Source: a bacterium (lineage in GTDB: Bacteria; Krumholzibacteriota; Krumholzibacteriia; JACNKJ01). From it: DNA of 7,526 bases. The DNA lies in NCBI GenBank assembly GCA_014382085.1, contig JACNKJ010000082.1, positions 1 to 7,526 on the forward strand, read 5' to 3'. The notes below the pieces were generated by a model that saw nothing but the letters and a program-made list of their open reading frames with translations, made no database searches and was not told where the DNA came from. Both the position numbers and the translations under genes were made by a program. Numbering within the stretch: the first letter of the stretch is position 1; each line of letters starts with the position of its first letter. This document shows, piece after piece, positions 1-6,203 of the stretch.

Positions 1-720
1 GACTGGTACGAAGACATGCTGCGCTGGATCAAGGATAACTACGAGATCCACATTCACGCCTTCAGCCCGGTGGAAATTCGTCGCATCGCGGAGTTCAGCG
101 AACTGTCAGTGAAGGAAACGCTCATTCGCTTGCGCAAGGCCGGGCTCGATTCTGTGCCCGGCGGCGGCGCGGAGATTCTTTCGGATCCCGTGCGCAAGAA
201 GATCGCGCCGCTCAAGGATTCCTCGGATGAATGGCTTGAGGTTATGGAGATCGCTCACGAAATCGGCATGCGCACCACGGCCACCATGATGTTTGGTCAC
301 GTGGAGGAAGATACCGACATCATCGAGCATCTCGATCGGCTACGTGAACTTCAAGATCGAACCGCTGGCTTCACGGCTTTCATTCCCTGGACCTTTCAGC
401 CAGAGAATACGCACTTGAAAACCAACAAGGCCACTTCTGTGGAATACCTGCGTGTGCTTGCGATGTCGCGGCTCTATCTCGACAATATCGACAACCTTCA
501 GCTGAGCTACGTAACCATGGGCGCGAAGATCGGCCAGGTGGCCATGCGTTTCGGCGCAAACGATTTCGGCAGTCTCATGCTCGAAGAAAACGTGGTTAGC
601 CAGGCGGGCGCGAAGTTCCTCATGCCCCGCGAGGAAATCGAGAGGCTCATTCGTGACGCCGGATTCACGCCGGCACTGCGAAACCAGCGCTACGACGTAC
701 TCCAGGTTCTTGAGAACTAA
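1..720 (+). CDS. mqnC: Cyclic dehypoxanthinyl futalosine synthase MqnC, C-terminal part (5' end outside window)
   Basis: Radical SAM enzyme of the futalosine menaquinone pathway; MqnC cyclises dehypoxanthine futalosine to the cyclic form in the cytoplasm. The frame is open from base 1 (reading DWYEDML), so the ATG at 16 is internal and the gene starts upstream. The 239 residues present match what I recall of MqnC closely: IHAFSPVEI, then PGGGAEIL, MRTTATMMFGH, the hallmark GFTAFIPWTFQPENT, LDNIDNLQLSYVTMG, and near the end FGSLMLEENVVSQAG followed by an IRDAGFTPALRNQRYDVL tail. The N-terminal third, with the CxxxCxxC cluster that binds the Fe-S/SAM centre, is not in the window. MqnE is the nearest paralogue; the FIPWTFQPENT and EENVV motifs favour MqnC. 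The gene ends in TAA, with one base before the stop of the convergent lipoprotein gene, and no terminator hairpin is visible. Confidence 0.93.
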   Translation, partial: DWYEDMLRWIKDNYEIHIHAFSPVEIRRIAEFSELSVKETLIRLRKAGLDSVPGGGAEILSDPVRKKIAPLKDSSDEWLEVMEIAHEIGMRTTATMMFGHVEEDTDIIEHLDRLRELQDRTAGFTAFIPWTFQPENTHLKTNKATSVEYLRVLAMSRLYLDNIDNLQLSYVTMGAKIGQVAMRFGANDFGSLMLEENVVSQAGAKFLMPREEIERLIRDAGFTPALRNQRYDVLQVLEN

Positions 721-721
721 A

Positions 722-2842
722 CTATGGCTCGATGATGGACATGTATACATTCAGGTAACTGTTGCTGTTGCAGGACCAGTTTTCCAACTCGGTCTGGATC
801 ACACCGCCGAGTACTTCGATGAAGTATAGATGCGTGAGTGATTCACAAACCGCATCTTCCTCAAGTCGAAATAGCTTGTAACTACTTCCTTCATAATCAA
901 GGGGAAGCGGACCACCCTCAGCCTGATAGAGTTTGTAGCTATCGGGATCATTGGGATAGGTCCAACGCCATTCGTAGGACCAGCTCAAAACTCTCAGGGG
1001 ATTCAGGGCCAGGTTCACGTCGAGGTGTCCGGATAACTGGATATCATAGATGCCAGTACTGTCCCAGGAGGCCGAGAAGCTGTTCCCGTTCATCACGCCG
1101 TGGGCATACTGCATCGCGAAAACATCGCCGGGGTCAGTCGTTCCATCGGCAAACTCAGCCTGATACTTCATCTGGAAACGTGAGCGAAGGAATGCGGGCA
1201 TCACTTCGTCTTCATCCTCTTCGATCACACTCAACTGTAAGTCAACATCGCTGAGCTTGTCGTAGTTCGGCCCGCTGCCATGGGGGCGGACTACCTGAAC
1301 CATCAGCTCGGCATAGTTTTGATGCAGCCCGCTCCAATTGTCGTAGATCAGTTCTTCTTCTCCTTCGGTAAGGAGCACTGGAAGTTCACTATCATTTCGA
1401 CCGTAGAGAATCAGATCCAGGGGCAACGACTCTGGATCTGAGTTGCTTAGGACTTCCACCTTTAGATTGCTGTTTCCCGGCGGCGTATCTCCAACAATGA
1501 GACCCTTCCACACATCCGAGCCGAAATCGGGAACATGTAGCACCTCCCTGTGGCTCGAGCCGATATCCGCGTCAAAGAAAACGGTATCGAAGGGCCAGTA
1601 GTGCCAGGCGATACCATTGGGATCGAAGTCGTAGAGTTGGAACAGGGCCACTTGTTTCTGAAATTCCGTGCACCATTCCTCTAGCGGCGGATCCATCACA
1701 TCCATTAAAGCGGTGGTGATCTTGCCGTACTCAAAAAATGCTTCGTAAATTTCGAGAAGGCGTTCCTCTCCCTGTTGCTCGACAAGGTAGCGAATGAAGC
1801 TACACATTCCGTAACCGTATTCCTTGTTTACAAGTGTGGGATGTCCGCCGATGCCCGCGAGGGGAGCGAGGTAGCTGTCGAGGTTTGGCCCCTGAGGAAT
1901 CCAATCCGGATCTATGCTGGCTTCTAGATAGGCGGCGCTAGCCTCGTCCAGCCAAACGCGATCCTGATTCACCGTGGTCCAGTCGGAGGGGTGCCGCGTA
2001 TCGAAGTAGTCCTGAGCATTGTGGAAGAGTTCGTGCACAACCACATGAGCTAGATTGCCCCCAGAGTTCTCGAGAGCCGGGTCAAGTACGAATTTTCCTC
2101 GTCCCCATGGGCCGGTGTAGTATTCGGCGATTTCTGAGAATTGCGGTACCGCCAGATGAATCTGCAGGGGCCAGATTGTATCCTGATCCCCAAATGTGAA
2201 CCCATTGGCGTAATAGGCATCCCAGGTTTCTTCGAACTCCTCGAGGACGCGAAAGGGAAACTCCGGTTCCATATCCATGATGTTGTAATAGACCCTGAAG
2301 TGATCTTCGTCCTCGTAGGGAATGAAGCCTACGATATTGGTGACGAGGATCTGAAGGTCATTTTCTTCGCGATTGTCCAGGTTGTAGGCGCCACGATCAA
2401 GTTGGGCGAGACACCAGTCCGCGCTATCTCGAGAGGCAATGTGCAACCAGCTTTGGCTGGATCCCATGTGCGTGCCATCGCGAAGTTCACCCAAGAATAG
2501 TAGGGAGCCTTCACCCTCGAGCCTGCCACCCAGATTGCGCACCCGCAATTTCACCGGCGCTCCGAGCTGTTCAGGAAGACCCGTGATGCGATAGATGGTT
2601 TCCGTTCCGCCAAAAGGATGACCGGAGTCGTCTTCGTGAAGGGAAAATTCCGTGTCCCCATTCAGTGCGCCCGGGGGAATACTCAGCACGATTTCACCGC
2701 CGTTGAGTTCGCCCCCCGCCGGTCCCAGGATTCCTTCCGCCAGGGATTCGGGTTGGCTTTCTGTGGGGGAACTCTCCTCCTGGCTGCAACCCCAAGTCAG
2801 GACTGTCAAAAGCACAAGGGAAGAAGAAATGAGTTTGCGCAT
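722..2842 (-). CDS. Putative secreted lipoprotein with ZU5-like segment and HELFH zinc-metallopeptidase domain
   Basis: A 706-residue protein beginning MRKLISSSLVLLTVLTWGC, which reads as a lipoprotein signal: positive n-region, hydrophobic core, and Cys19 as the predicted lipidated residue. The lipobox is imperfect because -3 is Thr and Leu is at -4. Ser at +2 would suggest the outer membrane by the E. coli rule. Residues of about 34-73 (GPAGGELNGGEIVLSIPPGALNGDTE, split by the GG turn) resemble a ZU5-type beta domain. The catalytic region has HELFH at residues 270-274 and WLDEASAAYLE after it. His270, His274 and Glu300 are likely zinc ligands and Glu271 the catalytic base, a gluzincin-like layout reminiscent of MXAN_6640-type putative metalloproteases. 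The C-terminal 300 residues look beta-rich and I do not recognise them. The ATG at 2842 is chosen over a TTG at 2878 because GGAGG lies 6 nt upstream and the signal peptide starts there. Base composition looks less GC-rich than the flanks. Substrate unknown. Confidence 0.85.
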   Translation of the reverse strand: MRKLISSSLVLLTVLTWGCSQEESSPTESQPESLAEGILGPAGGELNGGEIVLSIPPGALNGDTEFSLHEDDSGHPFGGTETIYRITGLPEQLGAPVKLRVRNLGGRLEGEGSLLFLGELRDGTHMGSSQSWLHIASRDSADWCLAQLDRGAYNLDNREENDLQILVTNIVGFIPYEDEDHFRVYYNIMDMEPEFPFRVLEEFEETWDAYYANGFTFGDQDTIWPLQIHLAVPQFSEIAEYYTGPWGRGKFVLDPALENSGGNLAHVVVHELFHNAQDYFDTRHPSDWTTVNQDRVWLDEASAAYLEASIDPDWIPQGPNLDSYLAPLAGIGGHPTLVNKEYGYGMCSFIRYLVEQQGEERLLEIYEAFFEYGKITTALMDVMDPPLEEWCTEFQKQVALFQLYDFDPNGIAWHYWPFDTVFFDADIGSSHREVLHVPDFGSDVWKGLIVGDTPPGNSNLKVEVLSNSDPESLPLDLILYGRNDSELPVLLTEGEEELIYDNWSGLHQNYAELMVQVVRPHGSGPNYDKLSDVDLQLSVIEEDEDEVMPAFLRSRFQMKYQAEFADGTTDPGDVFAMQYAHGVMNGNSFSASWDSTGIYDIQLSGHLDVNLALNPLRVLSWSYEWRWTYPNDPDSYKLYQAEGGPLPLDYEGSSYKLFRLEEDAVCESLTHLYFIEVLGGVIQTELENWSCNSNSYLNVYMSIIEP

Positions 2843-2848
2843 CTGGGG

Positions 2849-2853
2849 CCTCC
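2849..2853 (-). promoter_or_regulatory. Ribosome binding site GGAGG deciding the lipoprotein start
   Basis: On the minus strand GGAGG is followed by 6 nt (CCCCAG) and then ATG at 2842. It selects this ATG over the in-frame TTG at 2878, which has no comparable site and would put twelve charged or polar residues before the signal peptide. Confidence 0.8.
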
Positions 2854-2885
2854 GTTTCGATTCTCCCCAAGTATTCAATCCGCAT

Positions 2886-2914
2886 AAGCTAGCAAAAACA
2901 GACCGATTTGTCCC
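2886..2914 (-). promoter_or_regulatory. Possible promoter of the lipoprotein gene
   Basis: On the minus strand a GGGACA (4 of 6 to the sigma-70 -35) lies 17 bp from TAGCTT (3 of 6 to TATAAT), which is preceded by TGC and so resembles an extended -10. Transcription would begin near 2879, giving a leader of about 37 nt before the ATG at 2842. The match to consensus is weak and the sigma-factor preference of the organism is unknown. Confidence 0.3.
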
Positions 2915-2950
2915 AAATCATTCGGAAGGGCTTCTAATGACCCTGAATCG

Positions 2951-2981
2951 TTTCAAGTGCTAGATGTATCTGTGCTAGCAT
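2951..2981 (+). promoter_or_regulatory. Possible promoter of the queG operon
   Basis: TTTCAA (3 of 6 to the -35 consensus) is separated by 19 bp from TAGCAT (4 of 6 to TATAAT), preceded by TGC as in an extended -10. The spacer is longer than ideal. A 7-bp direct repeat GTGCTAG begins at 2957 and again at 2972, the second copy overlapping the proposed -10. The leader to the ATG at 3038 would be about 50 nt. I see no riboswitch-like fold in it. Confidence 0.25.
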
Positions 2982-3037
2982 CAGAAATCTCTCGACCCAT
3001 ATGATTGGCTGCAAAATCACTCTTTAGGTGAAGCCCA

Positions 3038-3979
3038 ATGTCGCTTAGCACAGAGAAAACCAATTCGCTTCGCGAATCGATCCTGGCACTGGGCTTCGAC
3101 CGTGTGGGCTTTGCACCCGCTCTGGTCGTGGACGACTATCCTCGATATCAGAGTTGGCTCGACGCGGGCTACGCGGGCGGTATGGAATATATGCACCGCA
3201 ATTGTTGCCTGCGCGAAGATCCCCGAGAATTGCTGGCCGAGGCGCGATCGGTGATCATGGTTTCCATGAATTACCATTGGCCGAGTGAGGACAAGGCGGT
3301 CGACGAGCGCGGCCGAGTCAGCCGCTACGCGCGTGGGCGGGATTATCACAAGGTGATGCGCAAGCGACTGCAAAATGTGGAACTTATTCTTCGCGAAGAA
3401 TTCGGCGCTCAGGCCACGCGGGTTTGCGTGGATTCCGCGCCTCTGTTGGAACGTTCACTGGCCGCCGCCGCGGGCCTGGGCTGGATCGGTAAGAACACGC
3501 TGCTCATCGACGAGCGCCTGGGCTCGTGGACCTTCCTTGCCGCCCTGCTTTGCGATCTCGACCTGCCGGCTGATTCGCCAGTGGCCGACCGCTGTGGCAA
3601 CTGCACGGCCTGTTTGGAGGCTTGCCCTACGCAGGCCTTCCCCGAACCGGGTCTACTCGATGCGAGCAAGTGCATCAGCTACTTGACCATTGAGCACAAG
3701 GGCGAGATTGATGATGATCTCGCCGGGCAGATGGATAATCACATTTTCGGCTGCGATATCTGCCAGGAAGTCTGCCCCTGGAACACCAAAGCGCCAATGA
3801 CGGAGATCGAAGATTTTCGTCCGCGAGAGCTGGTAAGTACGCCGCTTTTAAGCGAACTCCTCCAACTTGATGAAGCAGGGTTTTTGAAACGTTTCGCGGG
3901 AACGCCTGTTATGCGAGCCGGGCTGGATGGCATGAAACGAAATGCTCGCATTGCCCTTGCCAACTCCCGAAGGAGCTAA
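3038..3979 (+). CDS. queG: Epoxyqueuosine reductase QueG
   Basis: Catalyses the last step of queuosine synthesis in the cytoplasm: cobalamin- and Fe-S-dependent reduction of epoxyqueuosine to queuosine at wobble position 34 of GUN tRNAs. The 313-residue product has the N-terminal cobalamin-binding region and the VDSAP segment whose Asp132 matches the family's catalytic aspartate, followed by the GLGWIGKNT signature. It then has a bacterial ferredoxin-like double [4Fe-4S] module: CGNCTACLEACP (Cys186, 189, 192, 196), Cys212 in CISYLTIEHKG, and CDICQEVCPWN (Cys239, 242, 246). All eight cluster cysteines are present. It is shorter than the roughly 380-residue E. coli and B. subtilis forms and appears to lack their C-terminal HEAT-like domain; shorter QueG forms are common, so this is not evidence of damage. 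AGGTGA lies 6 nt before the ATG. It is first in a four-gene run. Confidence 0.95.
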   Translation: MSLSTEKTNSLRESILALGFDRVGFAPALVVDDYPRYQSWLDAGYAGGMEYMHRNCCLREDPRELLAEARSVIMVSMNYHWPSEDKAVDERGRVSRYARGRDYHKVMRKRLQNVELILREEFGAQATRVCVDSAPLLERSLAAAAGLGWIGKNTLLIDERLGSWTFLAALLCDLDLPADSPVADRCGNCTACLEACPTQAFPEPGLLDASKCISYLTIEHKGEIDDDLAGQMDNHIFGCDICQEVCPWNTKAPMTEIEDFRPRELVSTPLLSELLQLDEAGFLKRFAGTPVMRAGLDGMKRNARIALANSRRS

Positions 3980-4408
3980 ATGAAAACTCGAAGTCATGAG
4001 CATCGTATTGAAATCGCCGCGTCACCTGAACGCGTTTGGGAAGGCATTGCCGATGCCAAATTGCTCAGCCAGTGGATCCTAAGTAGGGCCGAGGTGGATG
4101 GCCGAGTGGACGGACATATCAAGATGGATTGGGGTGATGAAGGGGTGAGCGAGGCTCGTATTGAAAAGTGGGATCCTCCCCGCAGCTTGCAGGTGCAGCA
4201 TCTTCCATGGGAAGGATGTCCGCCTTTGCCTGACTCGGGTGGCCCGCGCGACACATATTCCCTAGAAGTCTCGGATGGGGGCACTTCCCTTCACCTGCTT
4301 TGCTCCAACATGTCCGATGACAGCGCATGGGATGAATTCTTCGAAGGCACGAAGCAAGGTTGGCCGCACTTCTTGTCCAAATTGAAAGAGCTTCTGGAAA
4401 ATTCGTGA
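3980..4408 (+). CDS. SRPBCC / AHSA1-domain protein
   Basis: A 142-residue cytoplasmic protein of the START/Bet v1-like (SRPBCC) superfamily, AHSA1 branch. The N-terminus HRIEIAASPERVWEGIADAKLLSQWI is the typical first strand and helix with a conserved Trp. The middle has DGHIKMDWGDEG and ARIEKWDPPRSLQVQH, and the end has the amphipathic helix GWPHFLSKLKELLE that closes the ligand cavity. Family members bind hydrophobic ligands or act as stress-related proteins; the bacterial ones are mostly uncharacterised and no ligand can be named here. The ATG follows the queG stop directly (TAAATG), with AGGAG at 3971-3975 inside the last queG codons, 4 nt from the start, so it is very likely co-translated with queG. 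The length is normal for a single-domain AHSA1 protein. Confidence 0.85.
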   Translation: MKTRSHEHRIEIAASPERVWEGIADAKLLSQWILSRAEVDGRVDGHIKMDWGDEGVSEARIEKWDPPRSLQVQHLPWEGCPPLPDSGGPRDTYSLEVSDGGTSLHLLCSNMSDDSAWDEFFEGTKQGWPHFLSKLKELLENS

Positions 4409-4914
4409 GCGAGGAAAATTGCACCATTCGGCAATTGAATGCCGGCGACTCCATGGCCGAGCTCACCAGCTTGCTCAATCGCGCTTACGCGGGTCTGGCG
4501 GAAATGGGTTTCCGCTACGTGGCCACCTGGCAGGATGAAGCAATAACGCGCAGGCGAGTAGGTCGAGGCGAGTGTCTGGTGGCCGAACTGGATGGCCGCT
4601 TGGTAGGCACTTTGTTGCTGGAATATCCGGCCAAGGGTGCGGAGTATTACGAGCGTGCGGGCGTTGCGAAACTTCAACAATTCGGTTTGGAGCCGGAGTA
4701 TCAGGGAAAGGGTATCGGGCGGCGAATGTTGACTCAAGCCGAACAGCGTGCGCGTGAACTTGGCGCTACTGAGCTGGCGCTGGACACGGCCGAGGGTGCG
4801 GAGCATCTTATTCGCATGTACGAACGTTGGGGGTATCGCCTTGTGGCTGAAACCGATTGGGACGTGACCAACTACCGCAGCGTGATCATGAGCAAGGAGC
4901 TGGACCGGCCATGA
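4405..4914 (+). CDS. GNAT family N-acetyltransferase
   Basis: A 169-residue acetyl-CoA-dependent acetyltransferase of unknown substrate. The N-terminus CTIRQLNAGD is the usual first strand of the fold. VAELDGRLVGTLLLE forms the central strands, and LEPEYQGKGIGRRML (acetyl-CoA pyrophosphate loop Gln100-Gly105) is motif A. The C-terminal segment AEHLIRMYERWGYRLVAE is motif B with the conserved Tyr. The frame is open further upstream to a TTG at 4360. I prefer GTG at 4405 because it overlaps the previous stop as GTGA and leaves the protein starting just before the first GNAT strand. Only a weak GGA (4396-4398) precedes it, so translation probably depends on re-initiation from the AHSA1 gene. A segment of about 15 residues, EYPAKGAEYYERAGV, lies between two core strands and may shape the acceptor site. 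Confidence 0.88.
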   Translation: MSEENCTIRQLNAGDSMAELTSLLNRAYAGLAEMGFRYVATWQDEAITRRRVGRGECLVAELDGRLVGTLLLEYPAKGAEYYERAGVAKLQQFGLEPEYQGKGIGRRMLTQAEQRARELGATELALDTAEGAEHLIRMYERWGYRLVAETDWDVTNYRSVIMSKELDRP

Positions 4915-5372
4915 ACAATGCCGAACTCTATGAGAAGATTCACGGGGAGCTTGAAGCCTTGCTCGCAGGCGAAAAGGATCTCATTGCCAATTCGGCCAAC
5001 ACTGCGGCCTTGCTTTGGGAGCATCTCCCGGACATCAACTGGGCGGGGTTCTATCTGCTCAAAGAAGACGAACTGGTGCTTGGGCCCTTCCAGGGAAAAT
5101 CCGCCTGCGTGCGCATTGCCATGGGAAAGGGTGTATGCGGAACCGCGGCGGCCACTGAGGAAACGCAACTCGTTCCCGACGTTCACGTTTTTCCCGGGCA
5201 CATCGCCTGCGATTCTGCATCGCGCTCGGAAGTGGTGGTGCCACTGATTCAGGCAGGTGAACTTCTTGGCGTGCTCGACATCGACAGCCCCCGCCTCGGG
5301 CGCTTCGACGAAACTGACGCCGAAGGTTTGGAAAAAGTTGCCGCTATCTTTCTGGCGTCCCTCACTCGCTAG
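4911..5372 (+). CDS. msrC: Free methionine-(R)-sulfoxide reductase, GAF domain (fRMsr)
   Basis: Reduces free L-methionine-(R)-S-oxide to methionine in the cytoplasm, using thioredoxin-type reductant. The 153-residue product is a single GAF domain with the fRMsr signatures: NWAGFYLL, then LGPFQGKSACVRI, GKGVCG, and VPDVHVFPGHIACDSASRSE. The three cysteines are Cys66, Cys76 and Cys100. Their spacing of 10 and 24 equals that of Cys84, Cys94 and Cys118 in the E. coli enzyme, so the catalytic and resolving residues are all present. The ending GVLDIDSPRLGRFDETD is also typical. The ATG at 4911 overlaps the GNAT stop as ATGA, with AAGGAG at 4894-4899; a longer reading from 4857 would be out of place inside the GNAT gene. 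Its TAG stop shares bases with the TAG of the convergent hydrolase gene. It is last in the operon. Confidence 0.93.
   Translation: MNNAELYEKIHGELEALLAGEKDLIANSANTAALLWEHLPDINWAGFYLLKEDELVLGPFQGKSACVRIAMGKGVCGTAAATEETQLVPDVHVFPGHIACDSASRSEVVVPLIQAGELLGVLDIDSPRLGRFDETDAEGLEKVAAIFLASLTR
5369..5372. other. Shared palindromic CTAG stop of two convergent genes
   Basis: CTAG reads TAG on both strands. The plus-strand sulfoxide reductase ends at 5370-5372 and the minus-strand hydrolase ends at 5371-5369, so the two coding sequences overlap by three bases. No hairpin followed by a T-run is visible on either side, so transcript ends must lie inside the opposing gene or depend on a factor. Confidence 0.9.
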
Positions 5373-6202
5373 ACTTTCGCAAAATGCTCCACAGTTGCAG
5401 TGATCACCTGCTCCAAACTTAGTGGAATACGCTCGGGCATGGGATGGGTCGCACCGAAAGTATGTCCCGCACCTTCCATGGGCAGGAAGCTTCCGAACTC
5501 ACCAAAGGCTCCCGTCAGTGCCAATCCCTCGGCGAAGGGCACCGCCTCATCCGCCGTGCCGTGGATGATCAGCGCCGGAATCGCCAGACTGGCTGCGGCC
5601 GAGGGGATGTCGAGTTCATCCGCGTTGTTTTCGATGTCGTCGAGCAGATCCAATTTGATGTGAAAAACATCGCCTGTGCGGGCATTCTCCACGCGCAGGA
5701 ATCCCCGCTCGCGAAGGGCCAGGGTCTGCTCCTCGTCATAACGCTGAACGGTGGCGATGGAGGCCCAGGTGACCAGACGTGACACCCGCGGTTCATGTGC
5801 GGCTGCGAGTATGGCCGCACCCCCGCCGCGGCTGTGACCCATGAGCCCGATGTTGCCTTCGCGTGTAGGCGCGCCGGGAATGGCGCCTCGGGCGAGTAGG
5901 TCGGCCACAAGAAGCGTATCTTCCACTTCGCGGCTGTGGGTATTGGATTCGAATCGATCTTTCTCGCTGAAGGTCTCGCCGTCCTCGCCAACTCCGCTGC
6001 CCGATAGATTGAATCGGCAGGCGGCCAGCCCCGCCTCCGCGAGTTTTTCGCTGAGCAGGTGCCAGAAACCCCAGTCCATGAATCCCTTGAAGCCGTGAAC
6101 CAGCAGCACGCCCGGAGCGGGGCCTCCCTCCGGCAAGTGCATCTTTCCGCGAAGGGGGTAAGCATCGGAAGAGGGGATCTCGAAGGGAACGATGCGGCTC
6201 AT
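5369..6202 (-). CDS. Alpha/beta hydrolase (esterase/peptidase-like, dienelactone hydrolase or S33 type)
   Basis: A 277-residue soluble alpha/beta hydrolase with no signal peptide. LLVHGFKGFMDWG (from residue 33) supplies the HG oxyanion-hole motif. GHSRGG at residues 122-127 is the nucleophile elbow with Ser124. The rest of the triad is likely Asp218 in HGTADEAVP and His247 in GAGHTFG, in the expected order and spacing. CRFNLSGSGVGEDG after the second strand resembles the cofactor-free hydrolases found alone or fused to OsmC domains. The substrate cannot be read from sequence; ester or small amide hydrolysis is expected. The ATG at 6202 has AGGAGA (6208-6213 on the minus strand) 5 nt upstream, inside the last codons of the HEAT-repeat gene, whose stop is one base away (TAAAATG). 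It is therefore the second gene of that operon. Confidence 0.9.
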   Translation of the reverse strand: MSRIVPFEIPSSDAYPLRGKMHLPEGGPAPGVLLVHGFKGFMDWGFWHLLSEKLAEAGLAACRFNLSGSGVGEDGETFSEKDRFESNTHSREVEDTLLVADLLARGAIPGAPTREGNIGLMGHSRGGGAAILAAAHEPRVSRLVTWASIATVQRYDEEQTLALRERGFLRVENARTGDVFHIKLDLLDDIENNADELDIPSAAASLAIPALIIHGTADEAVPFAEGLALTGAFGEFGSFLPMEGAGHTFGATHPMPERIPLSLEQVITATVEHFAKV

Positions 6203-6203
6203 T

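Noticed and set aside
838..1254. Plus-strand open frame of 138 codons inside the lipoprotein gene
   Set aside because: It is Arg/Ser/His-rich with no recognisable motif and lies fully antisense to a convincing gene; it lacks a good ribosome site.
2141..2500. Plus-strand open frame of 119 codons with fairly protein-like composition
   Set aside because: It is antisense to the peptidase region, and its hydrophobic look comes from the complement of acidic and aromatic codons. It matches no family I know and has no start signal.
2843..2878. N-terminal extension of the lipoprotein to the TTG at 2878
   Set aside because: The 12 extra residues are polar and charged, would mask a standard signal peptide, and the GGAGG site falls within them at the right distance for the ATG at 2842.
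4291..4806. Minus-strand open frame of 171 codons across the AHSA1/GNAT junction
   Set aside because: It spans two overlapping plus-strand genes with clear family motifs and has no motif of its own; a shadow frame.
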